A stretch of 64,000 nucleotides of DNA, from NCBI GenBank assembly GCA_003331265.1, contig QOPV01000003.1, forward strand, positions 1-64,000. Direction: 5' to 3'. The translations under genes and the position numbers were made by a program. The notes under the pieces are model-generated. The model did not search any database. It was given only the letters and a program-made list of their open reading frames with translations, and was not told the origin of the DNA. This DNA is from Cryomorphaceae bacterium. GTDB taxonomy: Bacteria; Bacteroidota; Bacteroidia; Flavobacteriales; Flavobacteriaceae. The stretch's first letter is position 1. Every line of letters starts with the position of its first letter. Below are positions 39,228 to 47,870 of the stretch, piece after piece.

Positions 39228-40016
39228 TTAATTTTGGTATTTTCCGTTTTTAGCATCATAAATTAATCTAGTTATAACTCTGTGTCTGACAGTTCTCAAA
39301 TCCGAGGCACTACCATATTTTTTAGAATTATTTTGTCTTATTTTTTCAGGAATATCTGTCCACCATAATTGATTTGCATCTTGAATACTTCCAAAATTAT
39401 CAATAGTCATAAAATCCCAAGCACTTTGGGCTCTAGATACAGATCCATTTCTGGTTAGTGCATGCCAACCTTTAAGTTTCGGAGCGTGTTTTTCTAAAGT
39501 ACCCTTCATGCTTTTTTCAAACTCTACATAATCATTTAGTTTTCCACTTTCTGCTTTTATTAAATTGTAAGTAGCTATATAATTAACTACACCTTCTTCA
39601 GTGTGACTGAATCCAGTTACATAAGTAGTATACGCTGTATACAATTTATCAAATAAAACATTTCCTTTTGACCAAATCCAGCTACGACTTTCTTCACTTA
39701 AATTTGGATAAGTTTCAGTCCAGATATCGGACCATGATATAGACTGATCGTTGTCAATCCATAAAACCATATGAGTAAAACCAGCATTGTATCTCGAGTT
39801 TTGATTAACTCTTCTAAATATCCAATTTTCTAATTTCCCGTTTTTAACAGCAGTTTCAGCAACTTTTCCTACATAATCAGTCATATAAGCCTCATACTCT
39901 TCAATATTTTCTTTTTCTACTTTAATAAAATCAAAATTGATTTTTTGACCCTCGTCTAACTGAGAGTAAGAAAAAGAAACTGAAAGTATTAATAACAATG
40001 TAAATATATTTTTCAT
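39228..40016 (-). CDS. Exported ABM-like two-domain protein
   Basis: A 262-residue protein with a signal peptide (MKNIFTLLLILSVSFSYSQ). Its first half (INFDFIKVEKENIEEYEAYM ... AVKNGKLENWIFRRVNQ) pairs with that of the 40666 product (AVQAVKDGKWAGWAMFRSFS). Second half begins GVVNYIATYNLIKAESGKLN. The alpha-beta pattern fits a duplicated ABM-like barrel with no visible catalytic set. It is 3 bp from the next gene; upstream it is separated from 40160 by a 143-bp gap that carries a decayed duplicate. Confidence 0.62.
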   Translation of the reverse strand: MKNIFTLLLILSVSFSYSQLDEGQKINFDFIKVEKENIEEYEAYMTDYVGKVAETAVKNGKLENWIFRRVNQNSRYNAGFTHMVLWIDNDQSISWSDIWTETYPNLSEESRSWIWSKGNVLFDKLYTAYTTYVTGFSHTEEGVVNYIATYNLIKAESGKLNDYVEFEKSMKGTLEKHAPKLKGWHALTRNGSVSRAQSAWDFMTIDNFGSIQDANQLWWTDIPEKIRQNNSKKYGSASDLRTVRHRVITRLIYDAKNGKYQN

Positions 40017-40042
40017 AATTTTTAATTTAATAGTTTATAATT

Positions 40043-40140
40043 TTACCATTCTTTTAATAGGATTCTAGTGAAATTTCTCACAATTTAACTCCCTCCATTT
40101 TCTTTTAAATACGTTTGCCAGTCTTTTTCCCAAGATGGAG
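40043..40140 (-). pseudogene. Decayed 3' fragment of an ABM-like gene
   Basis: A gapless alignment of 37718-37841 with 40017-40140 shows 115 of 124 identical bases. The fragment corresponds to the last 32 or so codons of the 37744-38463 gene, ending in ...FTRILLKEW and a stop, and it also contains the leader that precedes the next gene's ATG. One in-frame TAA interrupts it (Gln codon in the parent) and no start remains. It is a remnant of a duplicated gene. Confidence 0.85.
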
Positions 40141-40159
40141 TATTTTTTATATATTGAAT

Positions 40160-40645
40160 TTAGTTCTGCGATTCTGCTAGAGCCTTTCCTTCATTGTTAT
40201 CTGGGTATTCGCTAAAATAAGCAAGAACCTCAACAATTTTTCCATCTTCCCACTTATAATCAAAGTGTCCTCTATTAGAATATTCTTCACCTGTTATTTG
40301 ACCTGTTGCATTCCAGGTAAACCAGGCATTTGACCATACTTCTCCATTACTGAAATAATTAGTATGAACATATACATCTTGGATATTAATATCTTTATAA
40401 AACAAATCGTGATGAGCCTTCCATCCTGACATTAAATTATCTCGTCCATCAATGACCATATTATTAATTCTGGAGACTACATCTTCAGAATATTGATCTG
40501 AAAAGCTAAAATCATTAGAACTATAGCTTTCAAATCCATTTTTAATATTTGAGCTAAGATCATCTTCTGTTTTTATAATTGACTGATTTGAATTTGTGCA
40601 TCCTAAAAAAATGGTGCACAATAAAATTGAGTATATATATTTCAT
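40160..40645 (-). CDS. NTF2/SnoaL-like lipoprotein
   Basis: A 161-residue lipoprotein (IFLGC, Cys16). Residues about 30-150 are NTF2-like: an early helix (IKNGFESYSSNDFSFSDQYS), VVSRINNMVIDGRDNLMSGW, a middle sheet (VYVHTNYFSNGEVWSNAWFT) and a closing FDYKWEDGKIVEVLAYFSEY, the position where SnoaL proteins end the barrel. The DGRDNLMSGWKAHH stretch is the classical SnoaL core (G-x-x-x-I-x-x-x-W type). Second to last of the NTF2 members in transcription order; follows 40666 by 20 bp. Confidence 0.72.
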   Translation of the reverse strand: MKYIYSILLCTIFLGCTNSNQSIIKTEDDLSSNIKNGFESYSSNDFSFSDQYSEDVVSRINNMVIDGRDNLMSGWKAHHDLFYKDINIQDVYVHTNYFSNGEVWSNAWFTWNATGQITGEEYSNRGHFDYKWEDGKIVEVLAYFSEYPDNNEGKALAESQN

Positions 40646-40665
40646 AATTTTTTATTTACAATTAG

Positions 40666-41454
40666 TTAATCCCATGAGGAATCTATAGCTTCATAAATTG
40701 AACTTTCAACAGCTGTATTGAAACCAGTTAATTCATTTTCGTTAACATATTTTTGAAAATTTTGAAAATTAGGATTTACAGCCATTCCTCCGTTTTCTTT
40801 GTAAGATCTTTGATGTAATATTTGTTCCATAGAATCAAATCCATCAAACGAAATACCGTTGAACATAGTTGACTCTTGATCCTTATATGAAGATGATGTA
40901 ATAAGGGTTGCAACTGCCCAATTCAAACCTTTAACTTCCTTAAGTCGAGGTTTCACAACTAGCTCCCCCCAAGCTCTATTATTTTCAATAAACTTTTGTT
41001 TGTCAGGATATGAAAATTTAAACTTGTTAAAAATCATATAATTAGAGGGTTCTTCGTCAAGAACAGTAGCATTTACTTGCCAAAGATTATTGCCATTTGA
41101 TGATTTCCAAGTCCATTTACTAGTATCAGGAGCTTCAAGTCCAAGTTTTTTTGCAATATCTGATCCCCATATACTGCCTCCTTTAGCATACTGCTCAGGA
41201 CTACTATAGTGGTGGAAAAAAACAAAAACATTTCCCTGAGAAAATGATCTAAACATAGCCCAACCTGCCCATTTACCGTCTTTTACAGCCTGTACTGCAA
41301 GTGGTTTGTAATAGTCTTTGTTAGCTTGAATAAAAGCATTCGTGTTCCCTTCAATCTCAATAACATGCATACGGATTAAATATGGATCTTCTTCTTGTGC
41401 TTGAGTACTTAAAAAAGGAATAATTAGTATAAGAATTAATAGTATTTTTTTCAT
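40666..41454 (-). CDS. Exported ABM-like two-domain protein
   Basis: A 262-residue protein with a signal peptide (MKKILLILILIIPFLSTQAQ). A likely paralogue of the 39228 product, with which it shares the AVxDGKxxxWxxFR motif and a W-x-W block about 55 residues later. Aromatic content is high. Two alpha-beta halves again. It lies second in the operon, 32 bp after the first gene. Confidence 0.62.
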   Translation of the reverse strand: MKKILLILILIIPFLSTQAQEEDPYLIRMHVIEIEGNTNAFIQANKDYYKPLAVQAVKDGKWAGWAMFRSFSQGNVFVFFHHYSSPEQYAKGGSIWGSDIAKKLGLEAPDTSKWTWKSSNGNNLWQVNATVLDEEPSNYMIFNKFKFSYPDKQKFIENNRAWGELVVKPRLKEVKGLNWAVATLITSSSYKDQESTMFNGISFDGFDSMEQILHQRSYKENGGMAVNPNFQNFQKYVNENELTGFNTAVESSIYEAIDSSWD

Positions 41455-41486
41455 ATAATTTTAATTTATTTTGTTAAAAGTTAATT

Positions 41487-42170
41487 TTAAAAATCTGCTA
41501 ATCTGACCATCATAGTAGTGTTTACTAACTTTCTAATCTTATCTACTTTAGCAGAATATTTAGCAAATAGTGGATCTGAAAACATCTTCTTAGTATTTGA
41601 TAATGCTGTTTCAATATCTGGTGCACCTGTCCATACAAAATGAGAGTAATCAGCATTTTTTCCACTAATTGGAAAACCAACTCCATATGAGCTATTTAAA
41701 CCAGATTTATTTGCCCAACTTTCAGAAAACTCAGCAAATTCCTTCACATATAATGAAGGGTTTGAGACTTCCATTTGGTATATGAAAAACACCTGATCTG
41801 GAGTCCAATCGTTTTTATACCAAATAGGAGTATTTAAAGCTTGATTAATAGGCTCTATATACTTATTTAATTTTTCACCAAAGACCTGAGCCACTAATGA
41901 ACTATTCCAAGAAGAGCTAAAGCTAGCAAATGCAGCTTCATCTGGAAAACAAAATTGAACTGAATGAGTAGCCTCATTTGTTCCGTTAAATTGATATGCA
42001 AATAAAGATTTTGTTCCTTGAATGTTTTTGGCCCATTCAGTTTCCATCATTCCTTTTAAACTAGACACAACCATTTCTGGTTCATCTGTTTTAAAATCAA
42101 AAAAAGCACAGTATTGTGAATATGATAATGAAGAAATAAGGAGAGTAATAATTAAAAGAGTTTTTTTCAT
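41487..42170 (-). CDS. Exported ABM-like two-domain protein, first gene of the ten-gene operon
   Basis: A 227-residue protein with a signal peptide (MKKTLLIITLLISSLSYSQ). Halves begin at YCAFFDFKTDEPEMVVSSLK and VFFIYQMEVSNPSLYVKEF; both suggest an ABM-like strand followed by helix. It is a shorter, more divergent member than the rest. It begins the operon and is preceded by a 252-bp region containing an AACATTC-type double site, so the whole operon is probably driven from here. Confidence 0.6.
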   Translation of the reverse strand: MKKTLLIITLLISSLSYSQYCAFFDFKTDEPEMVVSSLKGMMETEWAKNIQGTKSLFAYQFNGTNEATHSVQFCFPDEAAFASFSSSWNSSLVAQVFGEKLNKYIEPINQALNTPIWYKNDWTPDQVFFIYQMEVSNPSLYVKEFAEFSESWANKSGLNSSYGVGFPISGKNADYSHFVWTGAPDIETALSNTKKMFSDPLFAKYSAKVDKIRKLVNTTMMVRLADF

Positions 42171-42200
42171 AATATTTATTTATAGTATTAGTTGATATTA

Positions 42201-42254
42201 CAATAGTAGATAAAAAAAAAAGAAATATCCTGATCGGAATGTTATTAGAATGTT
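42201..42254 (-). promoter_or_regulatory. AACATTC-type operator of the ten-gene operon (site E)
   Basis: On the minus strand: AACATTC (42237-42243), six bases, GGATATT (42224-42230). A second AACATTC half-site lies at 42248-42254, exactly 11 bp (one helical turn) further upstream. The nearest -7-like box, TACTATTG (42201-42208), is farther away than at sites A, B, C and G, 30 nt before the ATG. A weaker case than the four others. Confidence 0.4.
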
Positions 42255-42422
42255 AAATTAATTTTTTTTATTAAAATCATAATTTGATAATAGAAAAAAA
42301 GAGGATTTCATAAAAAATAATATTAAAAATATCAAATTAATAATTTGGATTTTTTTAATTTAAGTAAGCTATTTAATTAAATATTTTTTGTTTTAAATTC
42401 GTAAAGTTTCAATTTAAAAATT

Positions 42423-43439
42423 ATGAATAAAAAAGTATTGTTGACTGGAATTTCAGGTTATATTGGATTGCATTGCGCTAAAATTCTTTTAGAAAAAGGA
42501 TATACAGTAGTTGGCACTGTTCGTAGTGCAAATAAAGAGGAGGAGGTAATTAAGACTCTTAATTCAAATTCTATTTCTATTGAGAATCTTTCTTTCACTC
42601 ATTTGGATCTTAGTTCAGATAATGGATGGGATTCTGCGTTGTCCAATTGTGATTATGTTATGCACATCGCTTCTCCCTTTACTGTTGAAAATCCTAAAAA
42701 TGAAGAGGATATGCTTGGTCCTGCTGTTGATGGAACTCTTAGGGTTTTGAAAGCTGCAAAAAAGAGTGGTATAAAACGAGTTGTTTTAACTAGCTCTACA
42801 GTAGCGATCATGGGGGGTAAAAAAACAGGGATACTTAAACCTGAGGACTGGACTGATTTAAATGCCAAAAATATAAGTACTTATTTTAAAAGCAAAACAT
42901 TGGCAGAGCAAGCGGCATGGGATTTTATTAATAATCAATCAGGTGATCATTCTTTAGAATTAGTTAGTATAAATCCTGGGGGGGTTTTTGGGCCTCCACT
43001 TGGAAGAAATCTTTCGGGTGCTTCAATGTCGATGATTGTAAAAATTCTAGCTGGAAAAACTCCTATGGTACCAAACACATCCTTCCCAATGGTCGATGTA
43101 CGTGATGTTGCCTATTTGCATGTGGCTGCCTTAACAGAACCCAAAGCAGCCAACCAACGTTTCATCGCAACTGAAAAAGTGGGTAGAAGTTTTCAGTCGA
43201 TATGTCAATTACTCATTGACAATGGTTACAAAGGTCCAAGTACCAAATTAGCGCCAAATTTTATGTTAAAACTTTTATCCCTTTTTGATAGAGAAGCCAA
43301 AGGAATGTTAGCTATGCTGGGAATGAATTTAAGTGCGGATAACTCTAAAACAATGGAGGTGTTCGATTGGGAGCCTATTCCGTTTGAAAAAACTCTTTTA
43401 GAAACGGCAGTGGCAGTTAAAGAGATTACCTCATCTTGA
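42423..43439 (+). CDS. NAD-dependent extended-SDR reductase (dihydroflavonol-4-reductase-like)
   Basis: A 338-residue cytoplasmic enzyme. The N-terminal Rossmann motif TGISGYIG (8-15) and NADP-type pocket (GTVRS) are followed by catalytic Ser in VVLTSSTVAIMGG and the YFKSK pair (YxxxK, about residue 158-162). The SINPGGVFGPPLG segment is typical of the dihydroflavonol-4-reductase/aldehyde reductase group. It likely reduces a small aldehyde or ketone. Divergent from the ABM/NTF2 operon across a 252-bp region; the next gene starts 47 bp later. Confidence 0.85.
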   Translation: MNKKVLLTGISGYIGLHCAKILLEKGYTVVGTVRSANKEEEVIKTLNSNSISIENLSFTHLDLSSDNGWDSALSNCDYVMHIASPFTVENPKNEEDMLGPAVDGTLRVLKAAKKSGIKRVVLTSSTVAIMGGKKTGILKPEDWTDLNAKNISTYFKSKTLAEQAAWDFINNQSGDHSLELVSINPGGVFGPPLGRNLSGASMSMIVKILAGKTPMVPNTSFPMVDVRDVAYLHVAALTEPKAANQRFIATEKVGRSFQSICQLLIDNGYKGPSTKLAPNFMLKLLSLFDREAKGMLAMLGMNLSADNSKTMEVFDWEPIPFEKTLLETAVAVKEITSS

Positions 43440-43486
43440 TTAAATAAAAATTCGTTTAAAATTATATTTTTATTAATTTTACATTA

Positions 43487-44818
43487 TTGAAAAAAATCCT
43501 CTTTATTTCTTTTTTTACAGTTACTTACTGTTTAAATATATTTTCTCAAAAATCTAAAGATTCTCATGATCACAATCATGTAGGTTTACATCATTGGGAA
43601 ATTCCTAGTAAAGATCCAGATAGAATTATACTAACCTTTAATGGAGATCCCTCATCGAAAAGAGCGGTAACATGGAGAACAGACTCCACAGTAAAGAAAT
43701 CTGTGGCACAGATTGCCCTTGCGGGTGTTAATTCTAGGTTTTCCAAAAATGCAATAACCTACACTGCATCTACTGAGAAATTTGATGTAGGCCTTTATAA
43801 ATCAAACAATTCTTATATGGTTAATTACCATAGTGTGATATTTGAAAAATTGAAACCAAACTCATTGTATGCCTATAGAGTTGGAGACGGAACCAATTGG
43901 TCTGAATGGATCCAATTTTTGACCGCTAATAATGATTACAGCCCTACTCAATTTGTTTACTTTGGAGACGCTCAAAATGATGTGTTAAGTCACTGGTCTA
44001 GGGTTATTAGAATGGCATATCAAACAGCTCCAAATGCATCTTTTGTTATTCATGCAGGAGATTTGGTAGATACTGCTCACAAAGACTATGAATGGGCACA
44101 ATGGTTTAAGGCTGGAGGTTTTATTCACAGTCAATGGACAGCAATTCCTGTTGTTGGTAATCACGAATTTCAAAGAACTAAGCAATCAAGTCCTAAAAAG
44201 TTATCTATTCAGTGGAGGCCTCAATTTACATTACCTGTTGAGAAAAGTTTAAATTCCAAGCTTCATGAAACTGTTTTTACAGTTAATTACCAAGATGTGT
44301 TAATACTAGTTCTAAACTCTACAGATTTTCTTGAAAAACAAACTGAGTATATTAAGGATAAGCTCAGTAATAGTGATGCTAAGTGGAAAATTGTCACATG
44401 TCACCATTCTATATTTTCACCAGCTAAGGGTAGGGATTTTGAATATGCAAGAAAAAACTGGAAGCCATTATTTGATCAATATAGTGTTGATTTAGTGTTA
44501 AACGGTCATGACCATACATACGCTAGGGGACATGTTCCGGTTATAACAGCAGATCTTAATAAATCTTCAAATTTTAATACTTTATACGTAACCTCTGTAA
44601 GTGGACCAAAACAATACAAATTAGGTCTAGAGCAAATAAAAGGCTATAAAGCTGATGGATACCAGGCTGATAAATTAGGTGAACAAACACAATTCTTTCA
44701 AGTTATTTCTATTGAGAATGACCAATTAATTTATAAGGCTTATACAGTTTTAGGAGAGGAATATGATAAGGCAGTAATTACAAAAGATTTTTTAACTGGA
44801 ACAAAAACTTTGAAATAA
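43487..44818 (+). CDS. Purple-acid-phosphatase-like exported metallophosphoesterase
   Basis: A 443-residue protein with signal peptide; the start is TTG at 43487, since no ATG lies before the signal sequence (KKILFISFFTVTYCLNIFSQ). The N-terminal fibronectin-like domain (RIILTFNGDPSSKRAVTWRT) is followed by the phosphoesterase core with all metal ligands: VYFGDAQ, HAGDLVD, VVGNHEF, VTCHHSIF and LNGHDHTYARG. It resembles purple acid phosphatases, which liberate phosphate from esters outside the cell. It may serve phosphate scavenging, as with the GDPD and EEP genes in this window. Confidence 0.88.
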   Translation: MKKILFISFFTVTYCLNIFSQKSKDSHDHNHVGLHHWEIPSKDPDRIILTFNGDPSSKRAVTWRTDSTVKKSVAQIALAGVNSRFSKNAITYTASTEKFDVGLYKSNNSYMVNYHSVIFEKLKPNSLYAYRVGDGTNWSEWIQFLTANNDYSPTQFVYFGDAQNDVLSHWSRVIRMAYQTAPNASFVIHAGDLVDTAHKDYEWAQWFKAGGFIHSQWTAIPVVGNHEFQRTKQSSPKKLSIQWRPQFTLPVEKSLNSKLHETVFTVNYQDVLILVLNSTDFLEKQTEYIKDKLSNSDAKWKIVTCHHSIFSPAKGRDFEYARKNWKPLFDQYSVDLVLNGHDHTYARGHVPVITADLNKSSNFNTLYVTSVSGPKQYKLGLEQIKGYKADGYQADKLGEQTQFFQVISIENDQLIYKAYTVLGEEYDKAVITKDFLTGTKTLK

Positions 44819-44970
44819 TCCTTTTTTTCAAAATTACAATCCAGCTTAAGCATATCTTCATCTTTATAATCCAGCAACTATGTAATCTTTAATAAAGTCA
44901 GTGGATTAATACGTTTAGATAATTCTTGTAGATAAATTCTATATAGAACGTTTTAATGTATATTGCACGT

Positions 44971-45303
44971 ATGAAAAAAATTATCATTTTATTTTTATTT
45001 TCAATTTTGTTTCAAAGTTGTTTCAGTTATAGAACTGTAGATTTTGAGGATATTGTAAGTGAAAAAAAACAAAAGTTTGAGGTCGCTAAGTTTGATAGAA
45101 CAAATATTAAAGGACGATTAGTTTCTAAAAATGAAAACACTATGATTTTAGAAAATAATCAAGGCAATCAAACAATCCTTAAAGATGAAATTTACGAAGT
45201 TAAAGTTAGAAAATTCTCAATCTTAAAATTAGTTGCTGGAGCTGGTATTGCATATGTTACAGCCGCTATTGTAGCCATTGGTTTTCTTCTAGGCGCTTTT
45301 TAA
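44971..45303 (+). CDS. Small lipoprotein with C-terminal hydrophobic tail
   Basis: A 110-residue lipoprotein; the ATG at 44971 opens a lipobox leader (MKKIIILFLFSILFQSC, Cys17). The middle (30-80) is beta-rich with a core like IKGRLVSKNENTMILENNQG, reminiscent of a small SH3-like/PRC-type barrel, and a hydrophobic helix with a Gly-rich turn ends the protein (VAGAGIAYVTAAIVAIGFLLG). No family recognised. Flanked by the phosphoesterase gene and GH76 gene, each over 100 bp away. Confidence 0.55.
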   Translation: MKKIIILFLFSILFQSCFSYRTVDFEDIVSEKKQKFEVAKFDRTNIKGRLVSKNENTMILENNQGNQTILKDEIYEVKVRKFSILKLVAGAGIAYVTAAIVAIGFLLGAF

Positions 45304-45406
45304 CCATAGGTAACCAAAATTAAAATAAGCCCTTTGTTTTGGAGAAACTACTCAATCTTGGACTTTGCAAGTAATCGTTTATAAAAAATAATTTTAATAG
45401 TCAGTA

Positions 45407-46492
45407 ATGAAAAAATTAATTGTTTTTATTTTTGTGTTATCTCTTATTTCTTGCAGGAATGTAAATGATTATCAATTGTATGCTGACACTACTTTAGATA
45501 CCCTTCAAAATTGGTATAATGTAGAAACTGGTTTGTATGAGACCACAAGTTGGTGGAACGCTGCTAATGCACTTACAGCAATCATTGATTATTCTAGAAT
45601 AACTGGATCAAATGATTATTTAGATGTCATTGATAATTCCTTTGAAATATGTAAAGAATTTGAAGTTGAAATGCCAGATCCAACTAATAACTGGATATGT
45701 AAAAATTTTATTAATGATTATTATGATGATGAAGGTTGGTGGATTTTAGCTTGGATAAAAGCTTATGAGCTAACAAATAATAAAAAATACCTTAAAATGG
45801 CTCGAACTACATTCTCAGATATGGCTTTGGGATGGGACAATATATGCGAAGGTGGAATATATTGGAAAAAACCCAACATTGGAAAGTCTGCTGTACAAAA
45901 TGAGTTGTTTTTGCTAGCAGCAATAAGATTACACCAAAAGGGCGAGGGGCAAGTTCTTGGAAAAAGCTATATGGACTGGGCTGAACTTACATATAGTTGG
46001 TTTATTAATTCTGGAATGATCAATGAAAAATACCTTATAGAAAATGGTTTAGATAGTAATTGTCAACTTAATAAAGGTAATTATTATACCTATAACCAAG
46101 GTATAATTTTAAGTGGATTAGCTGAATTATATAAGGTTAAAAATGATAAATCGTTTTTAGAGTTAGCACATAAAATTGCAAATGCTACTTTGATAAATTT
46201 AATATACGAAAATGGGATTTTAAAAGACCCAAAAGAACCGGATCTTAATGGAGACGCTTCTCAGTTTAAGGGAATATTTATGAGAAACCTAGGATTTTTG
46301 TATTCAATATCTCCTAAAGAAGAATATAAAGCATTTATATTAAAAAATGCTAATTCTATTTGGTCAACTGCTAGAAACAAATCAACAAATGAAATAGGAG
46401 TTGTTTGGAGCAGACACCCTTTAAAAGCGGATGCTTCACGTCAAAGTTCAGCTCTGGATGCTTTCAATGCAGCAATGATTGTAACAAAATAA
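45407..46492 (+). CDS. GH76-family lipoprotein (probable alpha-1,6-mannanase)
   Basis: A 361-residue lipoprotein (SLISC, Cys16). The alpha/alpha-barrel pattern with repeated W-x-x-A/G helices and the adjacent catalytic aspartates in NDYYDDEGWW (Asp107-Asp108) fit GH76 endo-alpha-1,6-mannanases; NIGKSAVQNELFLLAAIRL and YTYNQGIILSGLAEL further match. Such enzymes degrade yeast or algal alpha-mannan. It sits next to a BNR-repeat sialidase-like lipoprotein 95 bp downstream, but no SusC/SusD pair is present, so this is not a classical polysaccharide utilisation locus. Confidence 0.8.
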   Translation: MKKLIVFIFVLSLISCRNVNDYQLYADTTLDTLQNWYNVETGLYETTSWWNAANALTAIIDYSRITGSNDYLDVIDNSFEICKEFEVEMPDPTNNWICKNFINDYYDDEGWWILAWIKAYELTNNKKYLKMARTTFSDMALGWDNICEGGIYWKKPNIGKSAVQNELFLLAAIRLHQKGEGQVLGKSYMDWAELTYSWFINSGMINEKYLIENGLDSNCQLNKGNYYTYNQGIILSGLAELYKVKNDKSFLELAHKIANATLINLIYENGILKDPKEPDLNGDASQFKGIFMRNLGFLYSISPKEEYKAFILKNANSIWSTARNKSTNEIGVVWSRHPLKADASRQSSALDAFNAAMIVTK

Positions 46493-46587
46493 TAATTTTG
46501 ACTTTTTTTTAGCTTATTAATAATTAAAATCAGCTTTAAAAGTTTTTCTATTAGGATTGTTCTAAGAATCAATTTAAATTTAAGAAT

Positions 46588-47709
46588 ATGAAAAAACTCT
46601 TAACTCTATTCCTGTTTGTTTTATTTTTTTCATGTGAGACAAAAAATAATTTAACTGTTTGGTTGAGTGATGAACCTTTTTTTGATTCTCAGAAACTTTT
46701 TTCAAGTGAAAGATTTCCAAATTTAGTTATTACAAACAATGGAACTCTTATAGCTACATGGGGCTCTAGTAAAGTAATAGCAAAACGAAGTATTGATGGC
46801 GGAAAATCATGGGGAAATGAGATAGTTATAGCTGATCCTGGTTTTCATGGAGGAGGAACACTAGTTGATGATATTACTGGAAATATATTTGTTTTTGTTG
46901 AGGAGGGTCATCCTGTTAGTCCAATTCAGATCTATGTAAGTGAAGATGATGGTAGATCCTGGGAAAAACATCAAACAATAATTGATCAAGATATCAATGG
47001 TAATTTAGCATCAATGCATATGAACGAACATGGTATGACTCTAAAAAAAGGAATATATGAAGGTCGTTTAATTAGACCAGCTAGATATTATGGAAATAAT
47101 AATAGTAAGGAAGAATATCCTAATCATTATTCGAATTCAATATATAGTGATGACAGAGGAAAATCTTGGAAAACTAGTTCGCCATTTCCTGCGTTTGGGA
47201 CAGGTGAAGCAGCTTTGGAAGAACTTTCAAATGGAATAATATATTATAATTCAAGAAGACATTATTCAAATGATGGTTTAAATCCTAAAATGAGACATAT
47301 CGCTTTTAGTTACGATGGAGGTGAAACTTGGGAAGATTTATCGGTTTCAAATGTTCTTCCTGATGGTGCACAATTTAGAGATTATGGACTAATGGGTGGT
47401 CTAACCAGAATTCCTTTAGAAAATAAGGATATATTATTATTTAGTAATATTATATCTTCCAAAAAAGAAGACGGGAGAACTAACGGATATGTATGGGTTA
47501 GTTTAGATGGAGGTAAATCTTGGCCTTTAAAAAGGTCAGTTGACAAGGGAAGTTTTGCTTATTCTTCAATGATAGCTGGTAGAACTGGGACTATTAATGA
47601 AGGAATGATTTTTTTACTATATGAGAGTAATGGTGGCGCTAAATTAGCACGATTTAATTTGCAATGGTTATTTAATGATATTGATATTAGAGATTATTTA
47701 AAATTTTAA
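46588..47709 (+). CDS. BNR/Asp-box sialidase-like lipoprotein
   Basis: A 373-residue lipoprotein (FFSCETK, Cys16). Five Asp-box motifs are visible at regular spacing: SIDGGKSWG, SEDDGRSWE, SDDRGKSWK, SYDGGETWE and SLDGGKSWP, which mark a six-bladed sialidase-type propeller. An N-terminal RFPNLVITNNGTLIATWGS resembles the sialidase FRIP region with a changed motif. It may be a GH33 exo-sialidase or another BNR-fold glycosidase; catalytic Arg triad and Tyr/Glu were not all assigned. Confidence 0.75.
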   Translation: MKKLLTLFLFVLFFSCETKNNLTVWLSDEPFFDSQKLFSSERFPNLVITNNGTLIATWGSSKVIAKRSIDGGKSWGNEIVIADPGFHGGGTLVDDITGNIFVFVEEGHPVSPIQIYVSEDDGRSWEKHQTIIDQDINGNLASMHMNEHGMTLKKGIYEGRLIRPARYYGNNNSKEEYPNHYSNSIYSDDRGKSWKTSSPFPAFGTGEAALEELSNGIIYYNSRRHYSNDGLNPKMRHIAFSYDGGETWEDLSVSNVLPDGAQFRDYGLMGGLTRIPLENKDILLFSNIISSKKEDGRTNGYVWVSLDGGKSWPLKRSVDKGSFAYSSMIAGRTGTINEGMIFLLYESNGGAKLARFNLQWLFNDIDIRDYLKF

Positions 47710-47814
47710 TTAATACTTTACAAATTTAACAGTACTATTATATATTGCAGACAGCCAAAATTAATAAACTATGCAACTAAATTATTTTAAAGAGATACAA
47801 TTAGTAAATAAAAA

Positions 47815-47846
47815 AACATTTATATCAGAATGTTTCTTTATATTTA
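47815..47846 (+). promoter_or_regulatory. AACATTC-type operator with -7 box (site C)
   Basis: AACATTT (47815-47821), six bases, GAATGTT (47828-47834), four bases, TATATTTA (47839-47846), 24 nt before the ATG at 47871. With the flanking bases it is a perfect inverted repeat AAACATT...AATGTTT. Same layout as sites A, B and G. Confidence 0.6.
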
Positions 47847-47870
47847 GTCATATTAATTAAAAATTAAAAC

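Noticed and set aside
45407..47709. Polysaccharide utilisation locus around GH76 and the sialidase-like gene
   Set aside because: No SusC/SusD pair, sensor or sulfatase nearby, and gene gaps near 100 bp; only a loose pair of glycosidase-like lipoproteins.
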